Below are positions 23,917-34,965 of a stretch of DNA of 64,000 nt, piece by piece. The stretch comes from Adineta ricciae. Lineage: Eukaryota > Rotifera > Eurotatoria > Adinetida > Adinetidae. How positions within the stretch are numbered: the first letter of the stretch is position 1; each line of letters starts with the position of its first letter. Both the position numbers and the translations under genes were made by a program. The stretch covers positions 186,001 through 250,000 of the forward strand of contig CAJNOJ010000075.1 in assembly GCA_905250025.1 (NCBI GenBank), given 5' to 3'. The notes beneath the pieces are model-generated. The model saw only the letters and a program-made list of their open reading frames with translations. It searched no databases and had not been told where the DNA came from.

Positions 23917-24822
23917 ATGATGTTGACTAACGAAAGTAATGTAAATTGTTATATTAGATGTTGGTATAATCCGAAAAGAAAGATTATATACGCAATGGTA
24001 TCAATTATTATTGTCTCTGTGTTGGTTATCAGTATATTAGTCCCAATAGTTATCCTTAAACAGAACAAATCTCAACAATCAAGAAGAACAACAACTCTTG
24101 TTAATAAACCGAACACGATAAAAGAACAAAGTATAACTATTTTAAAAAGAAATGTCTCCTTATTCATCTGTCTCGACCTGACAGCAAATCGTGTTTCTAT
24201 AAAATGATCATACAGGTTTCACCTTTCATTTCAAGTTTTCATTTTTTTTAAACAAGTCACTTATAAAACTGCTTCGAATCAACAATCACTTGCAGTAGCA
24301 GATTTTAATTTAGATAATAAACATGATATTGTTGTTGGAAACACAGGAAACCGAAGCATTACTATTTTCTTGAATACAGGAAATGACACTTTTCACAATC
24401 AAGTGACTTATCCAACTGGGACTCAACCATTTGGAGTAGCAGTTGCCGACTTTAATCTTGATAATAAGGTTAATATTGCCGTCGCGAACTATGGAGACGA
24501 CGTCATTTATGTTCACTTCAACGCAGGTAATGGAACATTTCTCAGCCAGACTGCTTACGTGGCAGGTAATGCCGCACGGTCACTAGTAGTTGCTGATCTC
24601 AATCTCAATAGTTAACCAGATATTGTTGACCTAAATGCGGGTACGAAGACCATCAATGTTCTCCTCAATGTAGGTAATAGGACATTTCTTGATCAAGTTA
24701 TTTACGGAACTGGCAGACAGCCTGTCCACGTAACAGTACCTGATTTGAATGGAGACTCTAAACCTGATATTATTGTTGCTAACTCTGATTCAAATAACAT
24801 CGATGTCCTCTTACATCGCTAA
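23917..24822 (+). pseudogene. FG-GAP/VCBS repeat membrane protein, likely broken
   Basis: The first exon (from 23917) encodes a short cytoplasmic tail, a hydrophobic anchor (about residues 24-47: SIIIVSVLVISILVPIVIL) and a polar stalk. After an intron, four FG-GAP-like blades of about 55 residues follow, with cores SLAVADFNLDNKHDIVVGN, GVAVADFNLDNKVNIAV, SLVVADLNLN and DLNGDSKPDIIVANS. Such repeats form integrin-like beta-propellers, here on the extracellular side. A TAA at 24613-24615 falls inside the third blade where the repeat has Lys, yet the same frame continues to 24822. So this is a pseudogene by one nonsense change, or a sequence error. FG-GAP proteins of this shape form a large family in bdelloids. 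Confidence 0.65.
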
Positions 24823-25124
24823 ATATCGACTCCGAACTGAATTTAACCTTTACTTCTTGTCAGAAATATTCCCAACATACACTCGTTGAAAACGGCATGA
24901 TTGGAGAACTCTGAAGAGAAATGCAAACTAATCTTCGCTTTTCCTACGTTTTCCTTTACCAGATGTTGTACTGCGTTGTTTAATAAAAATAATCAGAACA
25001 AATCTCATTTATTGTGACCATCCTAATACAAGATTCGTTTGTGTTTCTTGCAATGATCATATTTCTTCGCTTTCGATTAAATAAATTTGAATAAAAAAGC
25101 GGTTGAATTTGAATAAAGGAAGAA

Positions 25125-26737
25125 ATGAATATTTTCTTAAATCTTCTTTATTTCTTCTATAGTGTTGAATGTATCATAAATCTAACAGATATTGGTTATC
25201 GAGGAATTTCGATAACATGGCGTCGTTTGAAATCCAACGATTTCAATCAAATTTCGATGGAGTTATTAGTGACATTGGCGTTATCAGATAAATCTTCTGA
25301 TTTATGTGATTATTATCATTCAAAATCGATTCCAATTGAATCTTACCTTGGACTTCAATGTTTAAACTCTTCTGATCAATGTCAATCATGGTCATTTCAA
25401 CTTTCAAATATGGAATGTTATTCGAAATTACATGGTTAATAACTATTTTCTTTATTATAGGATTAACAAAGTGAATTCTTTGTAGAATATCCACGAAGTC
25501 TTCTTTTCTATACAGTTGACCTTGTCACTTCGTCTTCGAACGACCTTTCCTATGAATTTCGATTTCCTTTTGCGAATTCTTCCTGTTGTTGGAATAATTT
25601 TGATGTTACTAAAACACCAGTTGAATTAATTTCCTTTATGAATATTTCCGAAGTGAATTCTCCTCCAATGACTCGTTTTCCCAAACACATTTCCATCAAC
25701 ATCTACGAGACGTTCCTCTACTCTCTTCAAGTATTTGATCCCGATGGAGATTTCTTCCAATGTACTTCATCCTTATCAACAGTTTCAATTGTTGATCCAT
25801 GTTCGTTAACAATCCCAGCAAATACTTTCAACGTGAATCATCAAGACGACGAAATTCTCATCAAAATCGAAATTATCGAATACACAAATTCTGCAAAAGA
25901 TCAAATTCGTTCTCGTTTACCCTATCAGATCATTGGATATCTCAACGACGAAGATAAAACCGGTCAATGTCTGAAAACTCCCTCAATCGCTCTGTTGAAT
26001 ATTGAAAATGATCTAATTTATACTTTTTTCAACGAATCCATTCATATCGACTTGATTTCTCGAAGTCAATGCGATATCGAAATGAATGAATGTTCAATGA
26101 TCAGTGCGTTTCAGTGGAAAGTGAAATCAATTGTTGAAACAACGATCGAAGATCAAATTCAAATACAATTCGAATGGACACCACGAATCGTTGAACAATG
26201 TGGATTTCACACTCATTGTATTCGTTGTTTTGATCAATTGGACAATTTCAATGAGAAATGTCTTCAAATCTTTATTAACGGATTCGATTGTCGTAAGTTC
26301 TCCGAATTCACAAAAAAGTATCTTTCGATGAACAAAAACTTAGAAAATCGAACGAATTCAAATCAAAGTTGTTCGTGGTCTCCATTCACCATTTGGAACC
26401 GAATCAATGAAACAATTTACAGAAGAAATCGGACTTGTCGAGAAACGTTTCATTCGGAGAAAACTTGTTCGTTCTGTTTCGGTTCGAGTGTTCAATATCA
26501 ATCAAGTTTAACTTTTCTCAAAGGTTTGGTGATGATTGGAATTTGATAAAGAGAAGAATTTGATTGGTTTGTATAGATTTTGATTTATTTGAACAAAGTT
26601 TATTGACTCCAACACGAGCACAATCAACAAGAAAAATTCTTTTCATTGCCACGATCTTTTGGATCATTGCATTTCTTATTGCCTCTGCTTTTTCAATCTT
26701 CTATGCCATTCGAAACAAGACGAAAACTTTGAGATGA
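25125..26737 (+). CDS. Putative type I membrane protein, TSP1-like segment
   Basis: Three exons join in frame: 25125-25434, 25486-26523 and 26577-26737 (about 502 residues). The N-terminus is a probable signal peptide (MNIFLNLLYFFYSVEC). A long Cys-containing ectodomain follows. Near its end WSPFTIWNRINE and RRNRTC resemble a thrombospondin type-1 repeat (WSxW...RxRxC), though only part of the cysteine pattern is present. A transmembrane helix (ILFIATIFWIIAFLIASAF) and a basic tail (IRNKTKTLR) end the protein. No named family recognised. Its stop is only 4 nt from the stop of the converging TLC gene, so the two 3'UTRs must overlap. Confidence 0.7.
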
Positions 26738-26741
26738 AAAT

Positions 26742-27562
26742 TTAATCTACTTTTGATTTGCTTGGAAAGATCTTTCGATAAATTAGGTAAGCCCAATAGA
26801 AATTCAATGCTCGGGTAAGAATACAGAGAAATGCTTGGATGAAACCGATTAAAAATGAAGATTTATCATCATTTACCCAAGCTAATTGAAAAAATTGAGG
26901 TGCAGCACGAAATCCATAGAAAGAAATAATTGATCCAAAGATTAAACGACTTAGAAAAAAGCAAATCACAAATAATACCGAAAATATACTATGAAATCGA
27001 TCTCGATTTCGATAAATCGTTTTTAAATTCAATGGAATTGTTGATAATTCTTCTGCTAAAAAATAGAAATGACACGGATGACACACTTGACTAAATAAAC
27101 CAATGAGAAACGATGTAATAATCAAAACATGATGAATAATTGCAGATGCAGATCGAACAGATTTATAAAAAATCATTAAAATTAAATCATAAAGAAGATA
27201 ACCAGTGGAATAACAAATATTATAAACCATAAATTCATCACCTGTACCAAATACACCTCCTCCAACAAGTCGATTGATTTGTTGAAAATTAATTTCATAT
27301 TTAAGAAAATACAAAGTCACACTCAAAACAGAAATAATCGCATGAAATGTTGAAATTATATAACTTTTGATTAATGGTTGGATTTTCATTGGAAGAATTT
27401 CAAAGAATATTAGATGAAATATCGTTGAAAAAAAGATTATTTTGAAAATTGGAACATTCGATAATGGAAGATTACCAAGATCTGTGAAATAAAACATAGA
27501 AATTCGAATGAGATCGACGAATTTGACTTACATTGAAAACGTTGATCAACATTTTCTGACAT
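26742..27562 (-). CDS. TLC-domain multi-pass membrane protein
   Basis: Two exons: 27532-27562 (MSENVDQRFQ) and 26742-27481; they join as FQYLGNLPLSNV. The protein (about 256 residues) has six to seven hydrophobic segments. TLC (TRAM-LAG1-CLN8) hallmarks are GTGDEFMVYNICYSTGYLL, then SASAIIHHVLIITSFL and the loop FYFLAEELSTIPLNLKTIY. These match the TLCD4/TMEM56-like branch better than ceramide synthases, which carry an HH-containing Lag1 motif. TLC proteins act in membrane lipid sensing or metabolism in the ER or plasma membrane; the substrate here is unknown. It lies 269 bp downstream of RFT1 on the same strand. Confidence 0.85.
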
Positions 27563-27831
27563 CTTTTTGGAAATAAATCTCAAAAAAAGGAGTTTATCTC
27601 ACATACGATGTGTTTTTCTCTTTCATTCTTCCACTGAGAAACCTTCACAAGTATGTAGAGATAAAGAAGGAACAAAAAAAAGTCTTTTTTTCCTTCATAA
27701 TTATGTGTCATTGTGTTGACTAATAGGAGATTTTTTGATGAGAAAAACTCACGAACATGTTCACCTTTCAAGAAATCTTTTGTGTGAGAAACAAACGACA
27801 TCTATTTCACTTCTTGTTACACATGTCGAAA

Positions 27832-29480
27832 TCATTTATTTTCAAAAGGAACAGAATTTAATTTATATACACAAGAAATATAATGAAGAACAGGCTTTTC
27901 TTCAATTAAAATTAAACAAATCATCGTGAGAAATAAACCAAAAAGAAATATAAAATGATGAATAGTTGTTTCACAGAAATGTTGACTGAAATGACAGAAA
28001 ATATAGGAGAAAATCAAGATTAAAATGTATTCAAATGATACGAATGAAATATTTTTCCAAGAGATTCGACATAAATATCGATGAATAATATATCGATGAT
28101 AAAATAGTCGAAAGATATTTTCGAAAATATTAATGAAAACAAATCCATAAAAAGAATATTTTTTTAAACAAATATAATTTAAGAAACAATAAAGAATCGA
28201 AGAGAAAATATTGAAATTCTCGTAAAACTTCATTGGTCGAATGATTTTCATCGATTTCACATAAGATTCGTTCAATAAATTGATTCCATGGCATAGAACT
28301 GCGATTAAATACAAATTTAATATTTGATAATGAAATGAGAACGCAAATATTATTATTAATCCAAACAATTTCACAAAAAGATCTTGAAAATTGTTTAATA
28401 ATGTCAAACTATTCAATATCATCGTTCGTTCATCTAGAATCAAAACAAATTTACATTTCTCGAACAAGTTCAATTCAATTCGAATACCTTTCGATGTGAT
28501 TTGAGTGGTTTTGATCAAAGAGAAGGTTTTTTGAAAATAATTCAAAGAGATTTGTTCAATTGTTGGATAAAGAAGAGACGAAAAGATCGAAATGAAATAA
28601 AAGATTCCTTGTTGACCATCTGACACAAGAGAAAACATAATAAACAAATAGAAATGACTTTCTTTGAAGAGTTTTTCACTGAGAAATTCTTTTATTTCAC
28701 TTGAAAGATACTTGTGATTGAGAAAAGGAAAAACCGGTTTGAAGACTAAATCGAATAACGATGAAATCAAAAAGATTTCACGGCGTTTCGATTGAGTTTG
28801 CAGAAAAAAGTATCCAAAATAACTTATGGTCATTATTGATGAATATATTAAATAACCGAATCCAAAATAAATTAAGCATTTGTCAGGATTTTGAGAAATT
28901 AAATACGTTCGAAGACCAAATCCTATTGATAAATCAAAACAATGTTACAAATTATCAGGAAAATCAGCTTTACCGATTATTGAAGCGAAGATTTGAATAA
29001 ATTCATGAACGGATTCGTTCTTTGTGAAAATACTTAATAAATACAATGGCTCAGAGAGTAATTCGATAAAACTTGATAAGAAATAAAGAAAAGACGCAGA
29101 ATTGTAAAATAAAATCGATGCATGAGATTGATCAAATCGGCAAACTGACAAGAAAACGAATAGTAACGAAATGAGAATCCATCCAAATGACAAAATTAAC
29201 CAAATTAAATTGATGAAATGATAAACCGAATGGATTTGCCGAATATTTCGTATTTGAAATCGAAGAAAATCTCGAGGAAGGAACACAATCAATCGATAAA
29301 TCAGCACTAAACGAACATTTCCTATTCCGATCAAATCCAATCCAACCAAATGAAGAATTAATGCATTAAAAACTAAATCTATTGTCTGTTTACCAAACAT
29401 TTCTATTTCTATGAGAGAAAATTGGATTTTCTCAATAAGAATTGGTCGAACCAACGAAACTCTCGTTCATCTAGCGACAT
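27832..29480 (-). CDS. RFT1: RFT1-like ER lipid-linked oligosaccharide protein
   Basis: RFT1 is an ER multi-pass protein required for the Man5GlcNAc2-PP-dolichol step of N-glycosylation. The N-terminal exon shows LVFNALILHL, NVRLVLIYRLIVFLPRDFLR and ASFLYFLSSFIELLSEPLY. After a ~51-bp intron (about 28918-28968) the frame continues GFGLRTYLISQNPD and reaches FIMFSLVSDGQQGIFYFIS, the family's central motif. About twelve hydrophobic segments are present. The start at 29480 (MSLDER, then an intron into EIEMFGKQT) is an inferred model; an internal ATG near 29400 is the alternative. The stop is at 27832. Confidence 0.85.
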
Positions 29481-29747
29481 CTTTTCTCGAGAAATTTCAG
29501 TGAAAATTTTACCTTAAAAAATCTTTTAAAGAATTTCTATTGAAGATTTTTCAAAATTTTTTTCTTCGTCAAATCATTCGGAGGAATGTTTCGAAGATTT
29601 GAACAAAGAATCTCATTGGTTCATTTCCATAAATCATTCAATAAGAAAATCCATTTCTTTTTTTTTGTTTTGTCTTTGAAAATCTTCAAGAATTCCATTT
29701 TTTCCGTTTTAGATTATTTATTTTCTCTGTAAAAAGATTCAAAAATC

Positions 29748-29860
29748 ATGGGTCCACATTAAGGTCAACAAGTAGCTAAACAAGAACAAGTTAGTTTGGG
29801 TCCACAAATAGCTGAAGGAGAACTCAACTTTGGTGTTGCTCATATTTATGCAAGTTTCAA
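29748..29860 (+). pseudogene. RPS14: 5' fragment of ribosomal protein S14 (uS11)
   Basis: The frame QEQVSLGPQIAEGELNFGVA followed by HIYASFN is the conserved N-terminus of cytosolic ribosomal protein uS11 (RPS14). It is cut by the N at 29861, just before the D-T-F that would follow. In this frame the ATG at 29748 is followed by TAA as codon 5, where most animals have Lys (PRKG). It is either a decayed copy, a sequence error, or an exon whose true start is upstream via splicing (a CATTAAG acceptor-like site is present). About 36 of ~150 residues are visible. Confidence 0.75.
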
Positions 29861-29861
29861 N

Positions 29862-31527
29862 TAAGATAAGATGATGAAGATTCGGAAAGTTTAAACCACT
29901 CGGCCAAGCATGAAATGATAAATAAATTGTATTAATACGATCGAATTGAACAACATGAGGCATTGAAACAATTGATGGTAATAAATCCTTTTGTGCCATA
30001 GAAAGTGTACGAAGTTGAGATGAGTAAAAGGTTGATGAAATGCATTGTGATGGGACAAGTGTTCCTACTTTGGTTATATATACAAATGGTTCACTCAGCG
30101 CAAAAAATTGATCAAATGCTCATGGCAAAGTGTACCATATATGAATGACCGACGGAGAACGATCGAACTAAAGGGAAGGAAGAATATTATTAAACGCAAT
30201 TGAATATTCAAAAAATTTTGATTTTTCGTCTTCTCTTGGTCTAAGATGACGTTATCAAAGTAGAATTGCGCAAATTTACATACATAATTACTTACATAGC
30301 AATCGAGGTCTGTTAAATGTTGCCATTCACGTGTTAGCACACGTATCGTACATGTGATACCAACTGTCTGTCAACGATGAAAACGACTTCCATTTGGTAC
30401 ATTTTCACTTAGTTGACTAACAAAAGAATTCTCATCCATAATGAATGCAAATTGGATATCAATTTGACGATCATCAGTAAAGAGGGTTGATCTATTAATA
30501 GAGTCTAAATCGGCAGCAGTGATGAAAAGAATGAATTTCATTTGTCGACGTACAGGCATTACCTTTCGAGATGTTAAATATTCAATATCTGACCATTTAA
30601 TTCTGTTGTCGGTGTATATCGATTGAATAAAACTGAATGAATGTAAATTAATCATTTTACATAATACCGGCCTATATCGTATATATTATCATGGCCTGGG
30701 ACATGGAAACTACGCATTGCAACATGTAACTCCTGCAGTGTCGTTGAAAGTTTTTCTAGAGACATAAGTTGACATAAAGGTTTTACGTGTTGTAAAGGTA
30801 TACAGAGATAATTCAATGCATTTTCAATTGTTGTTGGATGCCATAATGGTAGATCCGTGCCAATGCTTAGTCCTAAATCCAGTGAACGTAGTGTATTTAA
30901 TTGTTGTAGAACATTTTCCATGAATGCTTCGAGACGTAGAGTCGGATGGAAAACACGACCAGAGAAACTAAACTACAAAAAAAAAATGGCATAATTAAAT
31001 CAATCTCATCCAAAAGAACTATTTCTTGTAGGAAAATACGTCTGAGAAAACGAACGAAAACATAATCAACTTTTAAGTCAAATATCGCTTGCATACCCTA
31101 AACTTGAATCATACTTACAGGTTGAAATATATCATTTGTTTGTAATTTAGCGTAAGACGTTCAAGTGAATGTGAATGTCTGAGGATAAAAGTATTGGCAT
31201 GTTTTAGTTCACGTAATCCATACATCCCTAACGTAGTCAAATGAGGTAAGTAAGGAAAGTGGGAAAGTTGAAGAGGCGACGCTTCAACATTAATGACGAG
31301 TGTTTGAATTTCAGGTAATGGAAGGCGTGTAAGAACCTTATCGAATTTGTATAAGGACGCTGACGATAAATCAATATGACGAAAGAAACCTCGCTCATAA
31401 ATTAATTGTTGAATATGATTATTTAAATCGATGAATGACCAAAGAATATCGAATGAAGTTAAGTATAATGAAACAATTCGATGAAGCAAAGATCGGGTAA
31501 ATCGTCGAAACGCGTGATCCATGCCAT
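29862..31527 (-). pseudogene. F-box-like/LRR gene, broken copy
   Basis: From the ATG at 31527 the frame opens with a clear F-box (FDDLPDLCFIELFHY), then slips by one base and continues as LTSFDILWSFIDLNNHIQQL. Repetitive Leu-rich sequence follows (LPHLTTLGMYGLRELK; LNTLRSLDLGLSIG). The exon continues past in-frame stops near 30374 (before QTVGITCTIRVLT) and near 30118 (between IHIWYTLP and AFDQFFALSEPF), and ends FPNLHHLIL at the N (29861). One frameshift and two nonsense changes suggest a pseudogene of the bdelloid F-box-like family, whose intact members occur at 36438 and 55086. Confidence 0.7.
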
Positions 31528-32337
31528 CGAATAACGAGAATAATGTGTTTGTATGATTTGAACGTTAATACGCAATACAAGAAGATATCTTCATTTCAAT
31601 ATATATCCACGTCGAAACAATGAGAAAAAATTATCTGTGCAATGTGTTCTTTGTCATGAGTCACTTCGAAAGTTGATTGAAGAATTGATAATTTGACCGA
31701 AGAAGTTATATGACAGCATCTGTAGATACTAAGAAAATCATCGATGAAAGCGATATCTGTAACGTCTATGATGTACGGAATGTCGCTTCAGACTCTTGTG
31801 TTTTCTCTCTCTTCTCGGCTCTCTCTTAAGTAAGACATGTTTTTCTTTGACTTCATTGGCTAGTGTTGTCAAATCGCGAACAAGGATATTCTTGCGAAAC
31901 CCTTGCGTCTGTTCGATCTGTTTCTCGGATGAGCATCAGTTAACCCCTGACGCACCAGTAACATAACACAAGTTATTTATAAATTTGAATTTCAATTCAT
32001 TTGACTCGACTAGCATATTGAATCGCACTCGACTTGGCATCGAACGACGCGATACTTCGCCAAAATTAAATGAAACTCATGCTGGAAAAAATAGGATCTT
32101 CTCATCTGTCTTATGACAGATCAATTGCAATAACTTCAGTTTATTTTTAAAAACCGAGAAAAAACAATATCGCGCCGCTAACGTGGAAAACAACCAAAGT
32201 GATATAACTAAAATAAAAAAAGGAAACGAAATTCATATTCTTGTCAAAATAAATTACACTTACATTATATCCCGACGCGTATGATATACGAAGGACACTT
32301 TCCTTTTGCTTCAGCGGTATTGTACACGACGCGCAAA
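31528..32337. other. Intergenic region
   Basis: Nothing recognised beyond AT-rich sequence. No frame is convincing on either strand. Confidence 0.4.
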
Positions 32338-32533
32338 CCCAGGTTGTTGCGGCACGGTCTGTTCCGGCCGGTTAGGTTCGTTTTCCGACCATTTCCTTGC
32401 CGCCGGATTCCGACCGGAATCCAGCGGCAAGGAACTTGCTGGAATCGGCGAAAGCTGTGCCGGAATCGAGAAGAGCTGTACCGGAACTGACTCAGATTTC
32501 AATGGACCCAGTCGCCGGAATGATCGACCTGGG
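32338..32533. mobile_element. CCCAGG-ended element, copy at 32.3 kb
   Basis: 196 bp, starting CCCAGGTTGTTGCGG and ending GATCGACCTGGG. It is GC-rich with repeated TTCCGGC/GCCGGAATC motifs, so it can fold on itself. Flanking bases are AA on both sides. Overlapping open frames here (32281-32770 and the reverse) are by-products of the high GC and have no family match. Confidence 0.6.
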
Positions 32534-33068
32534 AACATATCCATCACGTGGCACTTTGAAAATCTCACTCTAAAAGATATGCGATTGAAACGTTTTCCTT
32601 TCATTGATATTGCTATCCACTTACTTGTGCTGCTGATGGTTGTAGGGTGTGTGGGTGTGGGTGCGTGCAGTTGGCTAAGATTGAACTATGAGGGTGAGGG
32701 TGTCTTTGTCGAGGTGTTGGTCGATGTCGAGTGCTCTGTGATGGCTAGTTCTTACGGAATCGGCGAGTAAACATATTTGGTAGCGTACAGTGGTACTCTG
32801 AAACCGGAAGTTTCGAATACTCGAACTCTAAATTTAGAAGTTCAATAGTTTAAAACTCGAAGAGGATGTTTAATACTCGAAGAGGATGTTTAATACTCGA
32901 ATCGAGTTAACGATGTCTACACTACTCTTCGGACTGAAACATCAGTTACGAACGAGAAAATGTCAATGAGTTTTTTCTCTCTTTTTCTGCGTGGTCAAGC
33001 ACATTGATTTCATTGAAAATGAGTTAACCAACCCAATTCCTATTCTTACGTCGAAATGACAACTATTT

Positions 33069-33289
33069 ATCAGTGTGAAGCTAGCACGAAGGAGCTAGCA
33101 CGAACAAACGATGTGTTAGCTAAAAACTTTTTTACTAAGTATGTCCCGTCCATGAAAACTACACCATTAGATTCAGAATTTAATTCTGCATCGAATGGTG
33201 GCACTTTTATTCACCGGACAAACTTTGGAAAAATTCTATCTGAATTATAAATCGACCTAAAGGAAACGAACAAAGATATAGATAGAAAA
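33069..33289 (+). mobile_element. Foldback element, left arm only, cut at an N
   Basis: The left arm starts ATCAGTGTGAAGC and matches 10102-10275 closely. It runs into the element centre (GAACAAAGATATAGATAGAAAA) and stops at the N at 33290. The right arm is missing because the contig ends in the hairpin centre. The 9 bp before the arm are CAACTATTT. Confidence 0.75.
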
Positions 33290-33301
33290 NTAGGTCAATC
33301 A

Positions 33302-33547
33302 CTATTTGAATAGACTTTGTGGAGTAGACATGCTGATTCCATGTACTTTCAGCGATGTCAAGTGACGACCATGAGCTTCAGTGATTTCATATCTTAAAAT
33401 CAGTCGAAATAACTGAGTGTCTGCGAGATCATATGCATTTGATACAACGATTTTGATTGCTTTCGTGATTTCAGATGATTTCATACTTGAAATCAGAGTC
33501 TGCCATCTTGAAGTTTGGTCTGTGAAGGGTCGATAGAATAAATACAA
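33302..33547 (-). CDS. Possible C-terminal exon of an unknown protein
   Basis: An 81-codon frame reads SSEITKAIKIVVSNAYDLAD and ends STPQSLFK. Its residue use is protein-like. No family recognised, and no upstream exon is clear. It sits at the start of a contig (N at 33290). Confidence 0.3.
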   Translation of the reverse strand: MYLFYRPFTDQTSRWQTLISSMKSSEITKAIKIVVSNAYDLADTQLFRLILRYEITEAHGRHLTSLKVHGISMSTPQSLFK

Positions 33548-33609
33548 GTTTTAACTATCTAATACTATTTCTTCTATAAAATGAATTCTAATTGTTATAC
33601 TGATTTGAT

Positions 33610-33985
33610 TTAGATGTCTTCCCGATTAATTCCGACAGGTAACCAAGACCGATAACGATCGGATTCTTGGTATCGGATAGCAGAAAAACCGATCGCTGGA
33701 ACTTGATAAATCCGACCTGTTCCGACAGCCGAAAGGCATCGGTCTTATCACAGAATTCTGTGTCGTATGAAACGATCGGAAGAAGTCAGATCCTACATCA
33801 AGATCTGATCGGTTCCGAATCTATGAATCGTGTCGGAATTCAACGGATCCGATGGACGGATATCAAAGAAAAATAGCAGATTGCGTCAGAATTCGGTGAA
33901 AAGTAACCGACCGAATCCGATCACCCATGAGACAAAGGGTTTGATGTCCGTCCGACAGGATCCGATGTACCTGTTTTGACCTGGG
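33610..33985. mobile_element. CCCAGG-family element, diverged copy
   Basis: It ends TTTTGACCTGGG like the copies at 21.3, 32.3 and 35.0 kb and is filled with TTCCGACAG/GATCGGA motifs. The left end is not certain (a CTTCCCGATTAATTCCG stretch near 33612). There is no coding capacity. Confidence 0.45.
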
Positions 33986-34265
33986 ACATTCCAAAAGGTA
34001 ATAGGATGGTTGCACTAATCAAATGAAATAGTGCAGGTGAAAATATTACACAACGATAAAAATAAATGCCCACAATTTTTGATAAGAATATAATTTCTGA
34101 ATGAAAAAAACAACGTCAAATGAAGATATATGAAATGTAAAGACAAAGGCTAAATCAACAAAATAACGATTGTTGCTGTTAGACGTTAAAGAATAAGTAC
34201 CGTGAAATTGTGGTATCCATCTATCATACTTTTAAAACATTTTGTCAACCTGCTTGTGGTTCACG

Positions 34266-34708
34266 ATAATGTCATCGATTCAATGTCGGATTTCTCAAAT
34301 TCTCGTTCTATGCAAATAGTAACATGAAATTTGAAACGATCGTTTTTGTGAAAAGAAAATGTTGACGAGGAAAGGACCAGTCTAGGGCTAATATGGATTA
34401 TGACTTGAAAAAAACTTCATTGATTTGATTTGACAATGACACTATTCTTTAAATTCTATTGATAACATTTTATTGTTTCGACGAAANATAATGTCATCGA
34501 TTCAATGTCGGATTTCTCAAATTCTCGTTCTATGCAAATAGTAACATGAAATTTGAAACGATCGTTTTTGTGAAAAGAAAATGTTGACGAGGAAAGGACC
34601 AGTCTAGGACTAATATGGATTATGACTTGAAAAAAACTTCATTGATTTGATTTGACAATGACACTATCCTTTAAATTCTATTGGTAACATTTTATTGTTT
34701 CGACGAAA
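34266..34708 (+). repeat. 221-bp sequence repeated across the N at 34487
   Basis: 34266-34486 and 34488-34708 are the same sequence with about three substitutions. The first copy ends exactly at the N and the second starts exactly after it. This is an unmerged overlap between two contig ends, not a tandem repeat in the genome. Confidence 0.9.
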
Positions 34709-34965
34709 TGTATTAGACCCGTCGTGAATATTTTAGTTGTCAATCAGCGAAAAAATCTCACTTTATTAAGAGTAGACTGTTAGTCAAATATCTTGATCTT
34801 CTTAGAGGTTTAAAGACACCATATTGGACTATTTTCCATATTAAAACTTCTTTGTTTGATCGCTCGCTTTATCATTGGCCGGATTACGAAATGTGATGTA
34901 TACGATGCGATGGACTTTTCTTTTCATGTAGAGCTTATTTTAGTTCTTATCAACGTATACAAGAA

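Noticed and set aside
29739-29999. Single minus-strand frame crossing the N at 29861
   Set aside because: The left part is antisense to the RPS14 fragment; only the part right of the N belongs to the F-box copy.
32281-32770. Open frames of 97-154 codons on both strands
   Set aside because: They cover the GC-rich CCCAGG element and its flank; stop-poor because of base composition, with no protein features.
34488-34708. Tandem duplication of ~221 bp
   Set aside because: Starts exactly at an N and repeats the previous contig's end; an assembly overlap.
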